Source of the DNA: an uncultured Tateyamaria sp. | GTDB lineage: Bacteria > Pseudomonadota > Alphaproteobacteria > Rhodobacterales > Rhodobacteraceae | DNA length: 64,000 nucleotides | Assembly (NCBI RefSeq): GCF_947503705.1 | Contig: NZ_CANNES010000001.1 | Coordinates: 812,501-876,500, forward strand | Direction: 5' to 3' | Part shown: positions 42,685 to 52,093 of the stretch, one piece after another | How positions within the stretch are numbered: position 1 is the stretch's first letter | How the letters are laid out: each line of letters begins with the position of its first letter | Program-made: the position numbers and the translations under genes | The notes under the pieces: model-generated | Databases searched by the model: none | What the model saw: only the letters and a program-made list of their open reading frames with translations | What the model was told of the DNA's origin: nothing

Positions 42685-43629
42685 TCAGGCGCAAAAGGGG
42701 GCGTCGGACGCCCAGCGGTGGATTGGGATGTGCGGCGTAGTCGATAACCGCGCGCGTGCAACGTACCACGCATCGCGCCAGCCCCGCCAATCGCGTAGCT
42801 CGGTTTCCGGCGCGGCACGGCTGCGGGCGACAAAGCTGGGGAAATGATCGCGACCCGTGGGCTGGCCCGTTACGTTATAGCGTAGATCAAAAGACCAGCG
42901 GAACCCGTCAGAGACGTTCGGCAAAGACGCGTGCGGCACCAACGGATGAAAGAGCACAACGCCGCCCGCCTTGACGGGCAGTGGCACGGCGCGCGCAGTA
43001 TCCAGATGCGCAGGCGCAATCGCCGTCTGCACTTGGGGGCAATGAGGCAAGAGGCCGTCGTCGATCCCCGGCACCACTTGCAAGCAGCCGTTTTCAACCG
43101 TTGCATCGGTGATCGCGACCCAGGCGGTGATCATGTCGGTCTGGTCGGCGTCGGCGTGGCCTACGCCGCGATCCTGATGCCAGTCGGTGCGGGTGATATG
43201 GGCGCGCACCTCATCCGCGGCCAGTCGGGTGCTGGGCGGTTTGATGCGCACATGCTGAATCGGGTTCGAGGTGATCTCTGGCCCGATCAAGACCTCGATC
43301 AGGTCCAAAAGCCGCTCATGCACCACCAGATCAAAGATAGCCGGGCCGAAATGCATCGGGCAATCGGGGGCAATCGCGTCGCCGGGCAGGCTGATGTCCA
43401 TCGGTTGGAACCAGTCGCACCCGGCGGCATAAGACGCGCCGAGCTTGGCCCAAAAATCCATGCCGGTACCATCGGACACACGCCCCTCGGCCTGCCAATC
43501 GGCATAGAGGTCGTCCATCAGCCCCGCATACTCTGCCCGGACGCCGTCCAGAACGGCGCTGGGCAGAACATCGTCAACAACCAGATAGCCCTGCGTTCGG
43601 AACTCCGAAACCTGGTCTGCGGTCAGCAT
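42685..43629 (-). CDS. Phytanoyl-CoA dioxygenase-like Fe(II)/2-oxoglutarate enzyme (2)
   Basis: The 314-residue oxygenase has HQD in TDWHQDRGVGHADADQ (near 146), a distal histidine in LFHPLVPHASLPN (near 234), and an arginine following in FRWSFDLRYN. It differs clearly from the neighbouring enzyme at 40283. Two distinct dioxygenases flank uxaA in one operon; each may act on a different substituted or methylated uronate or lactone. Specific function is not determined. Confidence 0.85.
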   Translation of the reverse strand: MLTADQVSEFRTQGYLVVDDVLPSAVLDGVRAEYAGLMDDLYADWQAEGRVSDGTGMDFWAKLGASYAAGCDWFQPMDISLPGDAIAPDCPMHFGPAIFDLVVHERLLDLIEVLIGPEITSNPIQHVRIKPPSTRLAADEVRAHITRTDWHQDRGVGHADADQTDMITAWVAITDATVENGCLQVVPGIDDGLLPHCPQVQTAIAPAHLDTARAVPLPVKAGGVVLFHPLVPHASLPNVSDGFRWSFDLRYNVTGQPTGRDHFPSFVARSRAAPETELRDWRGWRDAWYVARARLSTTPHIPIHRWASDAPFCA

Positions 43630-43638
43630 GGCGCACCT

Positions 43639-45360
43639 TTACAGCAGGATCGAGATGATGGGCGGATAGATCAACAGAACCGACAAAGCGATCAACTGAA
43701 TACCGATAAAGGGCAGGAACCCTTTGAAGATATCCGTGAGCGAGATGTGCGGCGGGGCCACTGATTTGAGGTAGAAGGCGGCAGGGCCAAAGGGGGGCGA
43801 CAGGAACGACACCTGCATGTTCATACAGAACACAACGCCAAACCAGATCGCCACATGACGCGGGTTCAGTTCGCCCAGCAGGCCAATCTCGTCGATGGGC
43901 AGCTTCAGCACGATCGGCAGGAACACCGGGATGATCAGCAGCACGATACCCACCCAATCCATGAAGGCGCCCATGAACAAGAGGATCAGCATCATGAAGA
44001 GGATCACGGCCATGGTGGGCAGTTCAGAGCCAACAATGAAATCGGCCACATAGTTGGGCCCGCCCGCGATGGTGTAAGCACCCGCAAGGGCCGTGGCCCC
44101 GATGGTCACCCAGACGATGGTGCCGGTGGATTTCAACGTCCGCATCAGCGAATCCCAGACCAATTCGGGCGACGCCTCGCCGCGCAAAAGAGCGATGACA
44201 AAGACCGCCATGGCCCCCATGCCCGCCGCCTCGGTGATGCCGGTGATCCCGCCATAGATGGACCCCATGACAACACCGATTACCACGATAGGCGGCACAA
44301 GGCCCTTGCCCATGGACCAGCCCGTGGCGGTGCGTTCGCGGCCAAAGACAAAGAACATCAGGGCCATGGACACTGCAAACATTCCGGCAAAGATGCCGAT
44401 GAATTCGGCGGTGCCCCAAAAGGCGTCGGCCCCGGTATTGGCCGCGTTCGAGCCGGAGAATTCAAAGAAGGACGCGCGCAGGAACAGCGCGGCAGTAAAG
44501 CCTGCCAGCACCACGTTCAGGAACGCCCCAAAGAGCATCCATTTCGCTCCGCCACGTGGTTGGGATTCCAGATCGTCGCGTTCCAGGATCAGGGCGTCCC
44601 GCTCTGCGGTCTCTTCGCTCGTCAACTCTGCAATCGCGTCCAACTCGCCCATGCGCTTGGCAATGCGCTCTTCCGGCAGAGGCGCGTCCTCGGGTTTCAG
44701 GGTCGTGCGGATGATGATGTAGATGATGATGAACGAGGCCAGCATGAAGCCGGGGATAAAGGCCGCCGTAAAGAGCGCCTTGATCGAGGTTTCGGTGATC
44801 AGTCCGTAGATGATCAAAACGATGGACGGCGGGATCATGGTGCCAAGCGAGCCGCTGGCACAGATCACACCGATGGCGAGGTTCTGGTTATAGCCCAGCC
44901 GCAGCATTTGCGGCAGCGCGATCAGGCCCAAAAGGACCACCTCGCCCCCGATGATGCCGGACATGGCGGCCATGATCACGGCCATGATGGACGTCACGAT
45001 GGCAATCCCGCCCCGTGTCCGGTTCAGCCAGACGTTCAGCGAGGAATACATTTCCTTGGCAATGCCGGAGCGTTCCAGCAGGGCCGCCATGAAGATGAAA
45101 AGCGGAATGGATATGAGAACGTAACTGGTTAAAACGTCCCCGTATATTCGCTGGGGCAGGATGTTGAGCGGCCCCGATCCGGGCCTGCCGGTCAGCAACC
45201 CTTCACCCCAAAGCGATGGGTTCATGAGCAAGGCAGGCTCGAATTTCATGAACAGCACCACGACCGCCATAAAGGCAGAGGCAAAGCCCAGCGGCATCCC
45301 GATCGCCAGGAGCAGCATCAGTCCAAGCATCAGGACCAGTGAAATCGTTCCGACATCCAT
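43639..45360 (-). CDS. dctM: TRAP transporter large permease (DctM)
   Basis: The 573-residue membrane protein has about 12-13 hydrophobic segments and the DctM signatures (IGMPLGFASAFMAVVV near 20-35; SGSLGTMIPPSIVLIIYG near 167-184). A hydrophilic insert near 230-270 carries charged helices. It imports the solute delivered by the binding protein, driven by a sodium gradient. The transported solute is probably a hexuronate, judging from the operon. AAAGGACTAAG precedes its start. Confidence 0.92.
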   Translation of the reverse strand: MDVGTISLVLMLGLMLLLAIGMPLGFASAFMAVVVLFMKFEPALLMNPSLWGEGLLTGRPGSGPLNILPQRIYGDVLTSYVLISIPLFIFMAALLERSGIAKEMYSSLNVWLNRTRGGIAIVTSIMAVIMAAMSGIIGGEVVLLGLIALPQMLRLGYNQNLAIGVICASGSLGTMIPPSIVLIIYGLITETSIKALFTAAFIPGFMLASFIIIYIIIRTTLKPEDAPLPEERIAKRMGELDAIAELTSEETAERDALILERDDLESQPRGGAKWMLFGAFLNVVLAGFTAALFLRASFFEFSGSNAANTGADAFWGTAEFIGIFAGMFAVSMALMFFVFGRERTATGWSMGKGLVPPIVVIGVVMGSIYGGITGITEAAGMGAMAVFVIALLRGEASPELVWDSLMRTLKSTGTIVWVTIGATALAGAYTIAGGPNYVADFIVGSELPTMAVILFMMLILLFMGAFMDWVGIVLLIIPVFLPIVLKLPIDEIGLLGELNPRHVAIWFGVVFCMNMQVSFLSPPFGPAAFYLKSVAPPHISLTDIFKGFLPFIGIQLIALSVLLIYPPIISILL

Positions 45361-45364
45361 GTGC

Positions 45365-46255
45365 TTAGTCCTTTGTCGACGTGTGTTGGCCGGTGACGTC
45401 GATATCGCTGACGCCTTCGGTTCCGACCTGGGCCTTGATGCGTTCGATTTCCTCTTGGTCGAGGTCCTCGCCGCCGTAATGCACTTCTTCCTTGCTCCAG
45501 TCAGAGATCAGGTTGACCACGGCCTGAAGCGCGACCAGCGACACGATGATCAGCACGAGGGGCTTCATTGTGGCGGGGATCGGCGGGTCAAAGGCCGTGC
45601 CAAAGGTTTCCCACCGATAGAATTTGTCAAAGGCCTCGCCATAGCCGCCATAGCAGAGGAAGAAGGCGAAGATGCAGATGCACGAGGTCGAGATCACGTC
45701 AAAGATGCGCTGCGCCCAGCGGGGCACGGCGTCGTAAAGCAGGACGATGCGGATGTGGCTGCGCTGTTGCATGGCGTAGAGGCCCGCGCAGAGGAAGACG
45801 AACCCCGCCAGCCAGAGCGACATTTCGTTGGCCCAGAGCGTTGGCGCTTCGAATACGTAGCGCAGCAGCACCTCGTAGAGCATCACACCGGTCAAAAGGA
45901 CGATCAGCATCATGGTGACGCGGCCGATGAAAACGGCAAGGCGGTCGGCTGGTTTCCAGCTTTCGAATTCCATCCCTGCGCGTTGGACGGTGCGGACGCC
46001 GATAAAGGCAAAGACGGGCATCCCGATCAGGGCCAGCCAGTCTATGATGTCGGCAAAGCCGCCAAAGAGGCCGCTGAGGCCCGCGCTCACATCATTGCGC
46101 TTGAACAGTGCCGACAGTTTGTCGAATTGTGACGGGTCGGTGGGCGGAACAAAGTCGAGGGTGAAGGCGGGCAAGTGCCAGGTCACCCAACCTGCACACA
46201 AGATGAAGGCCAAAGGTACAAGCCATTCCACCGGAGAGCCGGAGCGCACCTGCAT
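45365..46255 (-). CDS. dctQ: TRAP transporter small permease (DctQ)
   Basis: A small-permease component of about 296 residues with four main hydrophobic segments after an N-terminal one. It is larger than most DctQ proteins because of extra loops (around 25-75) and an acidic C-terminal tail. The start is uncertain: GGGGGA stands 7 bases before ATG at 46255, while ATGs at 46312 and between lack a good ribosome site. It pairs with the DctM gene 4 bases away. Confidence 0.85.
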   Translation of the reverse strand: MQVRSGSPVEWLVPLAFILCAGWVTWHLPAFTLDFVPPTDPSQFDKLSALFKRNDVSAGLSGLFGGFADIIDWLALIGMPVFAFIGVRTVQRAGMEFESWKPADRLAVFIGRVTMMLIVLLTGVMLYEVLLRYVFEAPTLWANEMSLWLAGFVFLCAGLYAMQQRSHIRIVLLYDAVPRWAQRIFDVISTSCICIFAFFLCYGGYGEAFDKFYRWETFGTAFDPPIPATMKPLVLIIVSLVALQAVVNLISDWSKEEVHYGGEDLDQEEIERIKAQVGTEGVSDIDVTGQHTSTKD

Positions 46256-46322
46256 CATCATATCCCCCATGTTCCGAAAATTTGAAATGTCCCGGGCGCG
46301 TGAATTGCGCATCGCCGGGTGG

Positions 46323-46350
46323 TTGGGGCCCCGCCTGTGCAGGGCCCCAA
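46323..46350 (-). terminator. Intercistronic stem-loop after dctP
   Basis: TTGGGGCCC (46323-46331) pairs perfectly with GGGCCCCAA (46342-46350) around a 10-base loop, just after the binding-protein stop. There is no T run on the minus strand, so it is more likely an mRNA-stabilising or attenuating hairpin than a full terminator. It would raise the amount of binding protein over permease. Confidence 0.65.
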
Positions 46351-46357
46351 AGTTAGC

Positions 46358-47383
46358 TTACTGAGACACGAGGCCCAGCTGACGCAGATAGCTCAGGTGC
46401 GCTTCGACCAGCGCCTTGGCTTCTGGCGTGTCGGCGAACTCGGGCCATGTGGCCTGTGCCGCGTCACGGAACTTCTGCAGTTCCTCAGGCGCCCACTGCG
46501 ACAGGGTCACACCATCGGCACGCAGCTGAGCAGCCGCTTCGGCGTTCTTTTTCTCGAACGTCAGGGCGGTGCGTAGGGCCAGCGCTTCCATGGCGACCTT
46601 CATGATGGTCTGGTGTGCTTCTGGCATCGCGTCAAACACGGCCTTGTTGCACGCCAGGTGGTCCGAAGGCATCGAGTGGAAGCCGGGGAAGTTGGCGTAT
46701 TTGACGATGTCATACAGACCCAGGCCGACGTTGTTGGCCAGGCCCGATGCGTCCGCGCCGTCGATGATGCCAGTTTCCAGGGCGGTAAAGATCTCTGTGA
46801 AGTCCATCACGATGGGCGAAGCGCCCAGCTTTTCAAAGATCTTGGTTTCCATGCCGGGGGGCGAACGGAATTTCCAGTCCTTGAAGTCGGCAACCTTTTC
46901 GATGGGCTTGGACGAGGCGAACGACTCCTGGCCGTAGACCCACCAGCCGATCAGCTCCATGCCGTACTTGTTGTACAGGGGTGCCGCCGCTTCGCGACCG
47001 CCACCGAAGTACAGCCAGCTCAGCTGCTGATACGGCGTCTCGTAGCCGCCCATGATGTCGCCCACGAACTGGAACGCCGAGTTCTTGCCGGTCTGATAAC
47101 CGCCACCCGTCATGTCACAGTCCAGGATGCCCGTGGCTGCCGCGTCGAATGTTTCCACCGACTTCACAACGGACGAGCTGTAGAACATCTCGACCTGGAT
47201 GCCACCGCCGGACATTGTTTGGATGTCTTCGACATATTGCGCTGCCAGACGACCGGAAACGGTTTCAGGGGCGTAGTGCGTTTGGATGCGCAGTTTTGTT
47301 TCCTGCGCGCTCACGGACATCGCCGTGCTTGCTGCAAGCGTCGCAGCGACGGCGACGGATGCCGCCTTCTTCATGAATGTCAT
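46358..47383 (-). CDS. dctP: TRAP transporter solute-binding protein (DctP)
   Basis: The 341-residue protein starts at MTFMKKAASVAVAATLAA with a signal peptide cleaved near residue 25 (VSAQ-ET); the longer upstream frame is spurious because GGAGG lies 6 bases before this ATG. The mature part has TRAP binding-protein blocks such as SPPGMETKIFEKLGASP near 193-209, including the arginine-type ligand site, and ALETGIIDGADASG. It captures a sugar acid in the periplasm for DctQM. It is the first gene of the operon, controlled by the divergent GntR gene. Confidence 0.93.
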   Translation of the reverse strand: MTFMKKAASVAVAATLAASTAMSVSAQETKLRIQTHYAPETVSGRLAAQYVEDIQTMSGGGIQVEMFYSSSVVKSVETFDAAATGILDCDMTGGGYQTGKNSAFQFVGDIMGGYETPYQQLSWLYFGGGREAAAPLYNKYGMELIGWWVYGQESFASSKPIEKVADFKDWKFRSPPGMETKIFEKLGASPIVMDFTEIFTALETGIIDGADASGLANNVGLGLYDIVKYANFPGFHSMPSDHLACNKAVFDAMPEAHQTIMKVAMEALALRTALTFEKKNAEAAAQLRADGVTLSQWAPEELQKFRDAAQATWPEFADTPEAKALVEAHLSYLRQLGLVSQ

Positions 47384-47581
47384 AGTATCCTCCCAGACAT
47401 ATTGGCGTACAAGTCGATGGGGCTTTTTACCCTTCTTTGACGCGAAGTGATTTGAGGCTAGGCGCAGATGTTCCACACGACAACAAAAAAATGAAATTAT
47501 GCGGAATTTCGTGATTATGATGGAATTTCGAGATTTTGTGATCTACTGATTTTACAAAACCCAAGACCCGAATGGCCCCCG
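47384..47581. promoter_or_regulatory. Divergent promoter region with GntR-type repeats
   Basis: The AT-rich gap between dctP and the GntR gene contains direct repeats GGAATTTCGTGATT (47503-47516) and GGAATTTCGAGATT (47522-47535), 19 bp apart. It also has an inverted repeat GAAATT (47493-47498) / AATTTC (47505-47510). The spacing of about two helical turns suits cooperative binding of a dimeric GntR regulator. I infer that this is its operator for both directions. Confidence 0.55.
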
Positions 47582-48238
47582 ATGCCTTATGACACCGACA
47601 TTTTCGAGACATTGCGCCACCGCCTGATGACCAATGGGTTTTCCCACGGTGACAAAGTCCGGGCGGAACATCTTCGCGTCGAATTTGGCTGTTCTGCCAG
47701 TACCATACGCGAAGTTCTGTTTCGCTTGTCGACCCTCGGTTTGGTCCAGTTTCAGGAACAACGCGGCTTTCGTGTGCCGGAAAAATCCGCCCAAATGGTG
47801 CATGACCTGACGCATCTTCGCGTTCTGCTAGAGGCCGAAGGCACGGCCATGTCGATTCGCCGCGGCGGTGTCGCCTGGGAGGCCCGATTGACCGCCGCCC
47901 ACCACCAACTCAGCCATCTTGAGATGCGCCTGCAGACGACCACCGATTCCGAGCCATTTGTCGACTTGTGGTTCAATGCAGAGCGGCAATTTCACGAAAC
48001 CCTGATCTCTGCCTGCGGCTCTGACGCGCTGATCGAGACGCATCACCAGGTCTATTGCCGCTTCCGGCAGCAACTGATGGTCGAGGATCGCGCGTTCGAT
48101 TACATCTCGGAAAACATCAAGCATCATCAGCAGATTCTGGATGCCGCCATGGCAGGGGATGAGGCACTGACACGGCAAAAAATCCACGACCATCTGGCTA
48201 GGCATCTTCTCACCGCACAAAGGGTAGAGCCGGTCTAG
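47582..48238 (+). CDS. GntR-family regulator (FadR subgroup)
   Basis: The 218-residue regulator has a winged helix-turn-helix at 10-65 (RAEHLRVEFGCSASTIREVLFRLSTLGLVQ) and an FCD-type effector domain with RHHHQ-like metal residues in FHETLISACGSDAL and HHQQILDAAMAGD. It is divergent from the TRAP operon and should repress it until a uronate or its breakdown product is present. It does not belong to the neighbouring fucose operon. Confidence 0.88.
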   Translation: MPYDTDIFETLRHRLMTNGFSHGDKVRAEHLRVEFGCSASTIREVLFRLSTLGLVQFQEQRGFRVPEKSAQMVHDLTHLRVLLEAEGTAMSIRRGGVAWEARLTAAHHQLSHLEMRLQTTTDSEPFVDLWFNAERQFHETLISACGSDALIETHHQVYCRFRQQLMVEDRAFDYISENIKHHQQILDAAMAGDEALTRQKIHDHLARHLLTAQRVEPV

Positions 48239-48246
48239 CACCCCGC

Positions 48247-49524
48247 TTATAGTGGCTCAAATCGGAAATCGCGCAGCGTCGCCGCCTTCATCTCGATCGA
48301 GAAACCGGGGGCCGTGGGCACCTGATAAGCACCGTTCTGGACGATGCAGGGGTCAACGAAATGTTCGTGCAGGTGATCCACATATTCGATGCGCTTGCTG
48401 TCCTTTTCGCCGGTGATCGCGACGAAGTCGATCATCGACAGGTGTTGCACATATTCGCACAGGCCCACACCGCCCGCATGGGGCCAGACCGGCAATCCGT
48501 ATTTGGCGGCCATCAACTGCACCGCCAACACTTCGTTTAATCCGCCTAGGCGGCAGCTGTCGATTTGGACAACATCAATGGCCCCGTTGGCGATGAACTG
48601 TTTGAAAAGAATGCGGTTTTGACACATTTCGCCCGTGGCGACCTTGATTGGCTTAACGGCCTCTCGGATGGTGCGGTGGCCGATCACGTCATCGGGGCTG
48701 GTCGGTTCTTCGATGAACAGGGGCCGGGCAAAAGCGAGCGCCTTGACCCAGGCAATCGCCTGATCCACCTCCCAGACCTGATTGGCGTCGATCATGATGT
48801 TCATATCTTCGCCAAGTTCTTCGCGAGCGATGGTCAAACGGCGAATATCATCGTCCAGATCACGCCCCACCTTGAACTTGGTGTGGGTAAAGCCGGCCGC
48901 TCTGGCCTCGCGGCAGAGCCGCCGCAGTTTGTCATCAGAGTAGCCCAACCAACCGGCCGAGGTGGTGTAGCACGGGTATCCTTCGGCCTTGAGCGTCGCG
49001 ATGCGCTGGGCCTTGCCCGGCTCTGCCGCCCGCAAAATCTCCAGCGCTTCATCGTGGGTCAGCACGTCGGTCATATAGCGGAAATCGACAAGGCGCACGA
49101 TCTCTTCCGGCGGCATATCTGCCACCAATTGCCAGACCGGTTTTCCCGCCTCTTTGGCCAGCAGATCCCAGACCGCATTGACCAGGGCCCCCGTTGCCAG
49201 ATGGATTGCGCCCTTGTCCGGTCCGATCCAGCGCAGTTGGCTGTCGCCCGTTATGTGCCGCCAAAACCGGCCCGGATCGGCGCGCACCCAATCCAGATCA
49301 AGACCCACCACCAGATGCCGCATCGCCTTGATCGCGGCCACGCAAATTTCCGTCCCGCGCCCGATGGTAAAGGTCAGCCCGTGGCCCTGATGCGCGCCAT
49401 CGGTGTGCAGCACCACATAGGCCGCCGAATAGTCCGGATCCGGGTTCATCGCGTCTGACCCATCCAGCGCTTGCGAGGTGGGAAAGCGCAGATCGTGGGT
49501 GGTGATGTCGGTGATTTTGGTCAT
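48247..49524 (-). CDS. fucD: L-fuconate dehydratase (enolase superfamily)
   Basis: The 425-residue enzyme has LRFPTSQALDGSDAMNPDPDYSAAYVVLHTDG at its start and the family's GWLGYSDDKLRRLCREA. The catalytic KFKVGRD stands near 218, IDANQVWE near 247 and the HAGG block near 350. Its sequence matches FucD/ENOSF1-type L-fuconate dehydratases strongly. It produces 2-keto-3-deoxy-L-fuconate. It is the last gene of the minus-strand fucose operon, behind the mutarotase and a second enolase-family gene. Confidence 0.92.
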   Translation of the reverse strand: MTKITDITTHDLRFPTSQALDGSDAMNPDPDYSAAYVVLHTDGAHQGHGLTFTIGRGTEICVAAIKAMRHLVVGLDLDWVRADPGRFWRHITGDSQLRWIGPDKGAIHLATGALVNAVWDLLAKEAGKPVWQLVADMPPEEIVRLVDFRYMTDVLTHDEALEILRAAEPGKAQRIATLKAEGYPCYTTSAGWLGYSDDKLRRLCREARAAGFTHTKFKVGRDLDDDIRRLTIAREELGEDMNIMIDANQVWEVDQAIAWVKALAFARPLFIEEPTSPDDVIGHRTIREAVKPIKVATGEMCQNRILFKQFIANGAIDVVQIDSCRLGGLNEVLAVQLMAAKYGLPVWPHAGGVGLCEYVQHLSMIDFVAITGEKDSKRIEYVDHLHEHFVDPCIVQNGAYQVPTAPGFSIEMKAATLRDFRFEPL

Positions 49525-49551
49525 AGGGCGGCCATGGCCTGTGTGCCCGTT

Positions 49552-49881
49552 TCAGTCGGCATGAAACACCTCTTCCATCATCGACCACTGTTCACCCGCC
49601 GCCCGTGTCGCCAGCGGCGTCTGGCAGGGGTCCGTATGGGTCCACCATTCGCGGGTTTTCGGGTCTTTGGCCATGCGCGCCATATCCGCGGCAAAGTCGT
49701 CTCCGTGATATTCCCAATAGCCGAACAGCAGGTTTTCCGGCTCACGCAGAAAGATCGAATAGTTGCGAATATTGCTGCCCTTGATCTGGGCCAGAACCTC
49801 GGGCCAGGTGGCGGCGTGCAGGCGTTTATACGTGTCGATCATCTCGGGTTTGATCCCGATCACCATGCCCATGCGTTGCAT
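49552..49881 (-). CDS. rhaM: L-rhamnose/L-fucose mutarotase
   Basis: The 109-residue protein belongs to the RhaM mutarotase family: MGMVIGIKPEMIDTYKRLHAATWPEVLAQIK, FGYWEYHGDDFAADM and the tryptophan-rich end WSMMEEVFH. It equilibrates sugar anomers so that the dehydrogenase is fed with the right one. Its start overlaps the preceding stop (TAATG). In this operon the sugar is probably L-fucose, but L-rhamnose is possible. Confidence 0.9.
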   Translation of the reverse strand: MQRMGMVIGIKPEMIDTYKRLHAATWPEVLAQIKGSNIRNYSIFLREPENLLFGYWEYHGDDFAADMARMAKDPKTREWWTHTDPCQTPLATRAAGEQWSMMEEVFHAD

Positions 49882-50993
49882 TAAGCGCCCTCCGTGATGG
49901 ATTTGGAAAAGACCGATTTGGCGGTGATTGCGTCTGTGTCCCAGTCAATACCCAGACCCGGCACATCAGAGGGGATGGCAAAGCCCCCCTCCATCCGCAT
50001 GGGCGCGCCGGTGATGGTGTCAAGCTGTGGGATATATTCCAACCATTTCGCGTTGGGCACCGCACAGACCAGCGGCAAGTGCAGTTCCATCAGGAAATGC
50101 GGGCAGACCATGACGTTGAACGCCTCGGCCAGATGCGCGACCTTGAGCCAGGGGGTGATCCCCCCGATCCGGGCCACGTCGACCTGCACGACGCTGGCGG
50201 CGCCTGCTTGCAGGTAGTCCTTGAACTGGCTCAGCGAATACATGCTTTCCCCCACCGCGATGGGCACGGATGTGCGCCGGGCCAGTTCGGTGTGCCCGGC
50301 CACGTCGTCAGCGGGCAGGGGTTCTTCGAACCATCCGATATTGTGCTCTTCCAGTACGCGGGCCCGGCGGATCGCTTCTGACAGGGTAAAGCCCTGATTG
50401 GCGTCGGTCATGATCTCATAACTTTCGCCCACCGCGTCCCTGACCGCGCTCAGGCGAGTGGCATCCTGGCTGATATGCTCCGACCCGATTTTGATCTTGG
50501 AGCCGCGAAACCCCTTGGTCTGCATCGCCAGCGCGTCATCGACCAGCGCCCCGATCTCAAGGTGCAGCCAACCGCCCTCGGTCGTATAAAGCGGGATGCG
50601 GTCGCGACTGCCGCCCGCAGCCTTCCAAAGAGGCAGGCCCGCCTTTTTGCAGTGCAGATCCCAGAGCGCCGTGTCGATGGCGGCCAAGGCCAGCGAGGTG
50701 ATTGCGCCCACGGACGTGGCATGGGTCAGGAACAACAGATCGCGCCAGATGCCGTCGATCCGCGCAGGGTCACGGCCAATGAGGGCGGGGGCCAGCGTGT
50801 GTTCCAAGAGCGCCATGACCGACGGCCCGCCGGTGCCGATGGTATAGCTATAGCCAAATCCGGTGGCCCCGTCGCTGTCATGAACCGTCACCATCGGGGT
50901 TTCCTGCGAGACAAAGCTCTGGATGGCGTCGACCCGTTTGGTCGCGGGCACCAGGTCGACCATCGCCAGGTCAATGCGTGTGATATGGGCCAT
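49881..50993 (-). CDS. Mandelate racemase/muconate lactonizing-type sugar-acid dehydratase
   Basis: The 370-residue enolase-superfamily enzyme has the catalytic KIKIG near 165, IMTDANQGF (Mg site) near 193, WFEEPLP near 221, GESMYS near 248 and the HFLMELH block near 297. It is not a close copy of the FucD gene. It probably dehydrates another aldonate, such as L-galactonate, L-lyxonate or D-arabinonate, extending the operon to related sugars. It overlaps the mutarotase gene. Confidence 0.87.
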   Translation of the reverse strand: MAHITRIDLAMVDLVPATKRVDAIQSFVSQETPMVTVHDSDGATGFGYSYTIGTGGPSVMALLEHTLAPALIGRDPARIDGIWRDLLFLTHATSVGAITSLALAAIDTALWDLHCKKAGLPLWKAAGGSRDRIPLYTTEGGWLHLEIGALVDDALAMQTKGFRGSKIKIGSEHISQDATRLSAVRDAVGESYEIMTDANQGFTLSEAIRRARVLEEHNIGWFEEPLPADDVAGHTELARRTSVPIAVGESMYSLSQFKDYLQAGAASVVQVDVARIGGITPWLKVAHLAEAFNVMVCPHFLMELHLPLVCAVPNAKWLEYIPQLDTITGAPMRMEGGFAIPSDVPGLGIDWDTDAITAKSVFSKSITEGA

Positions 50994-50996
50994 GTC

Positions 50997-52088
50997 CTAC
51001 ACCCGGATCGCGTTGGACGTGGCCGCGTCAAAGACGTGGCATTTGTCGATCATCAGTTGGAACTTCAGGGTCTCGCCCGGGCGCACAGGGCGGGGGTTCA
51101 GCATCTTGGCCTGCACCTCGGTGCCCGCCATCTCGGTAAAGAGCACCGTCTCGGTTCCCAAGGGCTCGGTCAGGATCACTGGCAGCTCCAGCGTAGCCAC
51201 CGCGCCGCCCTCAAACACCCCGTGCCCCTCGGGCATCAGGTTGTCAGCGCGAAATCCGAAGTGGACCATTTGGCCGTCCTGCACGCGGCCTTGCGCCTGT
51301 AGGGGCACCGGCACCGTCAGCCCGCCATCGAGCGCAATGGTCTCACCATCCACCACCCCATCAATCAGGTTCATGGGGGGCGAGCCGATGAACGTCGCCA
51401 CAAAGGTGTTTACGGGCGTGTTAAATAGCTCAAGCGGCGTGCCCACCTGCACGATATGGCCGTCCTGCATCAGCACGATACGGTCGGCCAGAGTCATCGC
51501 CTCGACCTGATCATGGGTCACATAGATGATGGTGTTGCCGACGCGCTGGTGCAGCTTCTTGATCTCGACGCGCATCTGCGTGCGCAGCTTGGCATCCAGA
51601 TTGGACAGCGGTTCGTCAAAGAGAAACACATCCGGCTGGCGCACAATGGCACGGCCCATGGCGACACGCTGGCGCTGACCACCCGACAGTTCGGCTGGCT
51701 TGCGGTCCATCAACTCGGCCAGTCCCAGGATGCCCGCCGCCTCGTCCACCGCGCGAACAATCGCGGCCTCGTCCACCTTGGCCACTTTCAACGAAAACCC
51801 AAGGTTCTCGCGCACGGTCATGTGCGGATAAAGGGCGTAATTCTGAAACACCATCGAGATGTTGCGCTCGCGCGGGGGCAGATCATTGACGACGCGGCCA
51901 CCGATGCGAACCTCGCCATCCGAAATCGCCTCTAGCCCCGCGATCATCCGCAAGGTTGTGGATTTGCCGCAGCCGGACGGGCCCACCAGCACCACAAATT
52001 CGCCATCGGCAATGTCGAGGCCGATGCCATGCACCGCGCGCGATTTGCCGTAATATTTGACGACGTTGGACAGGGTGACTTGGCTCAT
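50997..52088 (-). CDS. Sugar ABC transporter ATPase (UgpC/MalK type)
   Basis: The 363-residue ATPase starts [15 protein letters not shown] (52088); the longer upstream frame runs through the permease gene and is spurious. It has the Walker A motif GPSGCGKST near 36-44, signature LSGGQRQR near 135-142, Walker B DVFLFDEP near 155 and a TOBE domain at the C-terminus. It powers the importer made by the two permeases and the binding protein upstream. The solute is probably L-fucose. Confidence 0.93.
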   Translation of the reverse strand: MSQVTLSNVVKYYGKSRAVHGIGLDIADGEFVVLVGPSGCGKSTTLRMIAGLEAISDGEVRIGGRVVNDLPPRERNISMVFQNYALYPHMTVRENLGFSLKVAKVDEAAIVRAVDEAAGILGLAELMDRKPAELSGGQRQRVAMGRAIVRQPDVFLFDEPLSNLDAKLRTQMRVEIKKLHQRVGNTIIYVTHDQVEAMTLADRIVLMQDGHIVQVGTPLELFNTPVNTFVATFIGSPPMNLIDGVVDGETIALDGGLTVPVPLQAQGRVQDGQMVHFGFRADNLMPEGHGVFEGGAVATLELPVILTEPLGTETVLFTEMAGTEVQAKMLNPRPVRPGETLKFQLMIDKCHVFDAATSNAIRV

Positions 52089-52093
52089 GGGAC

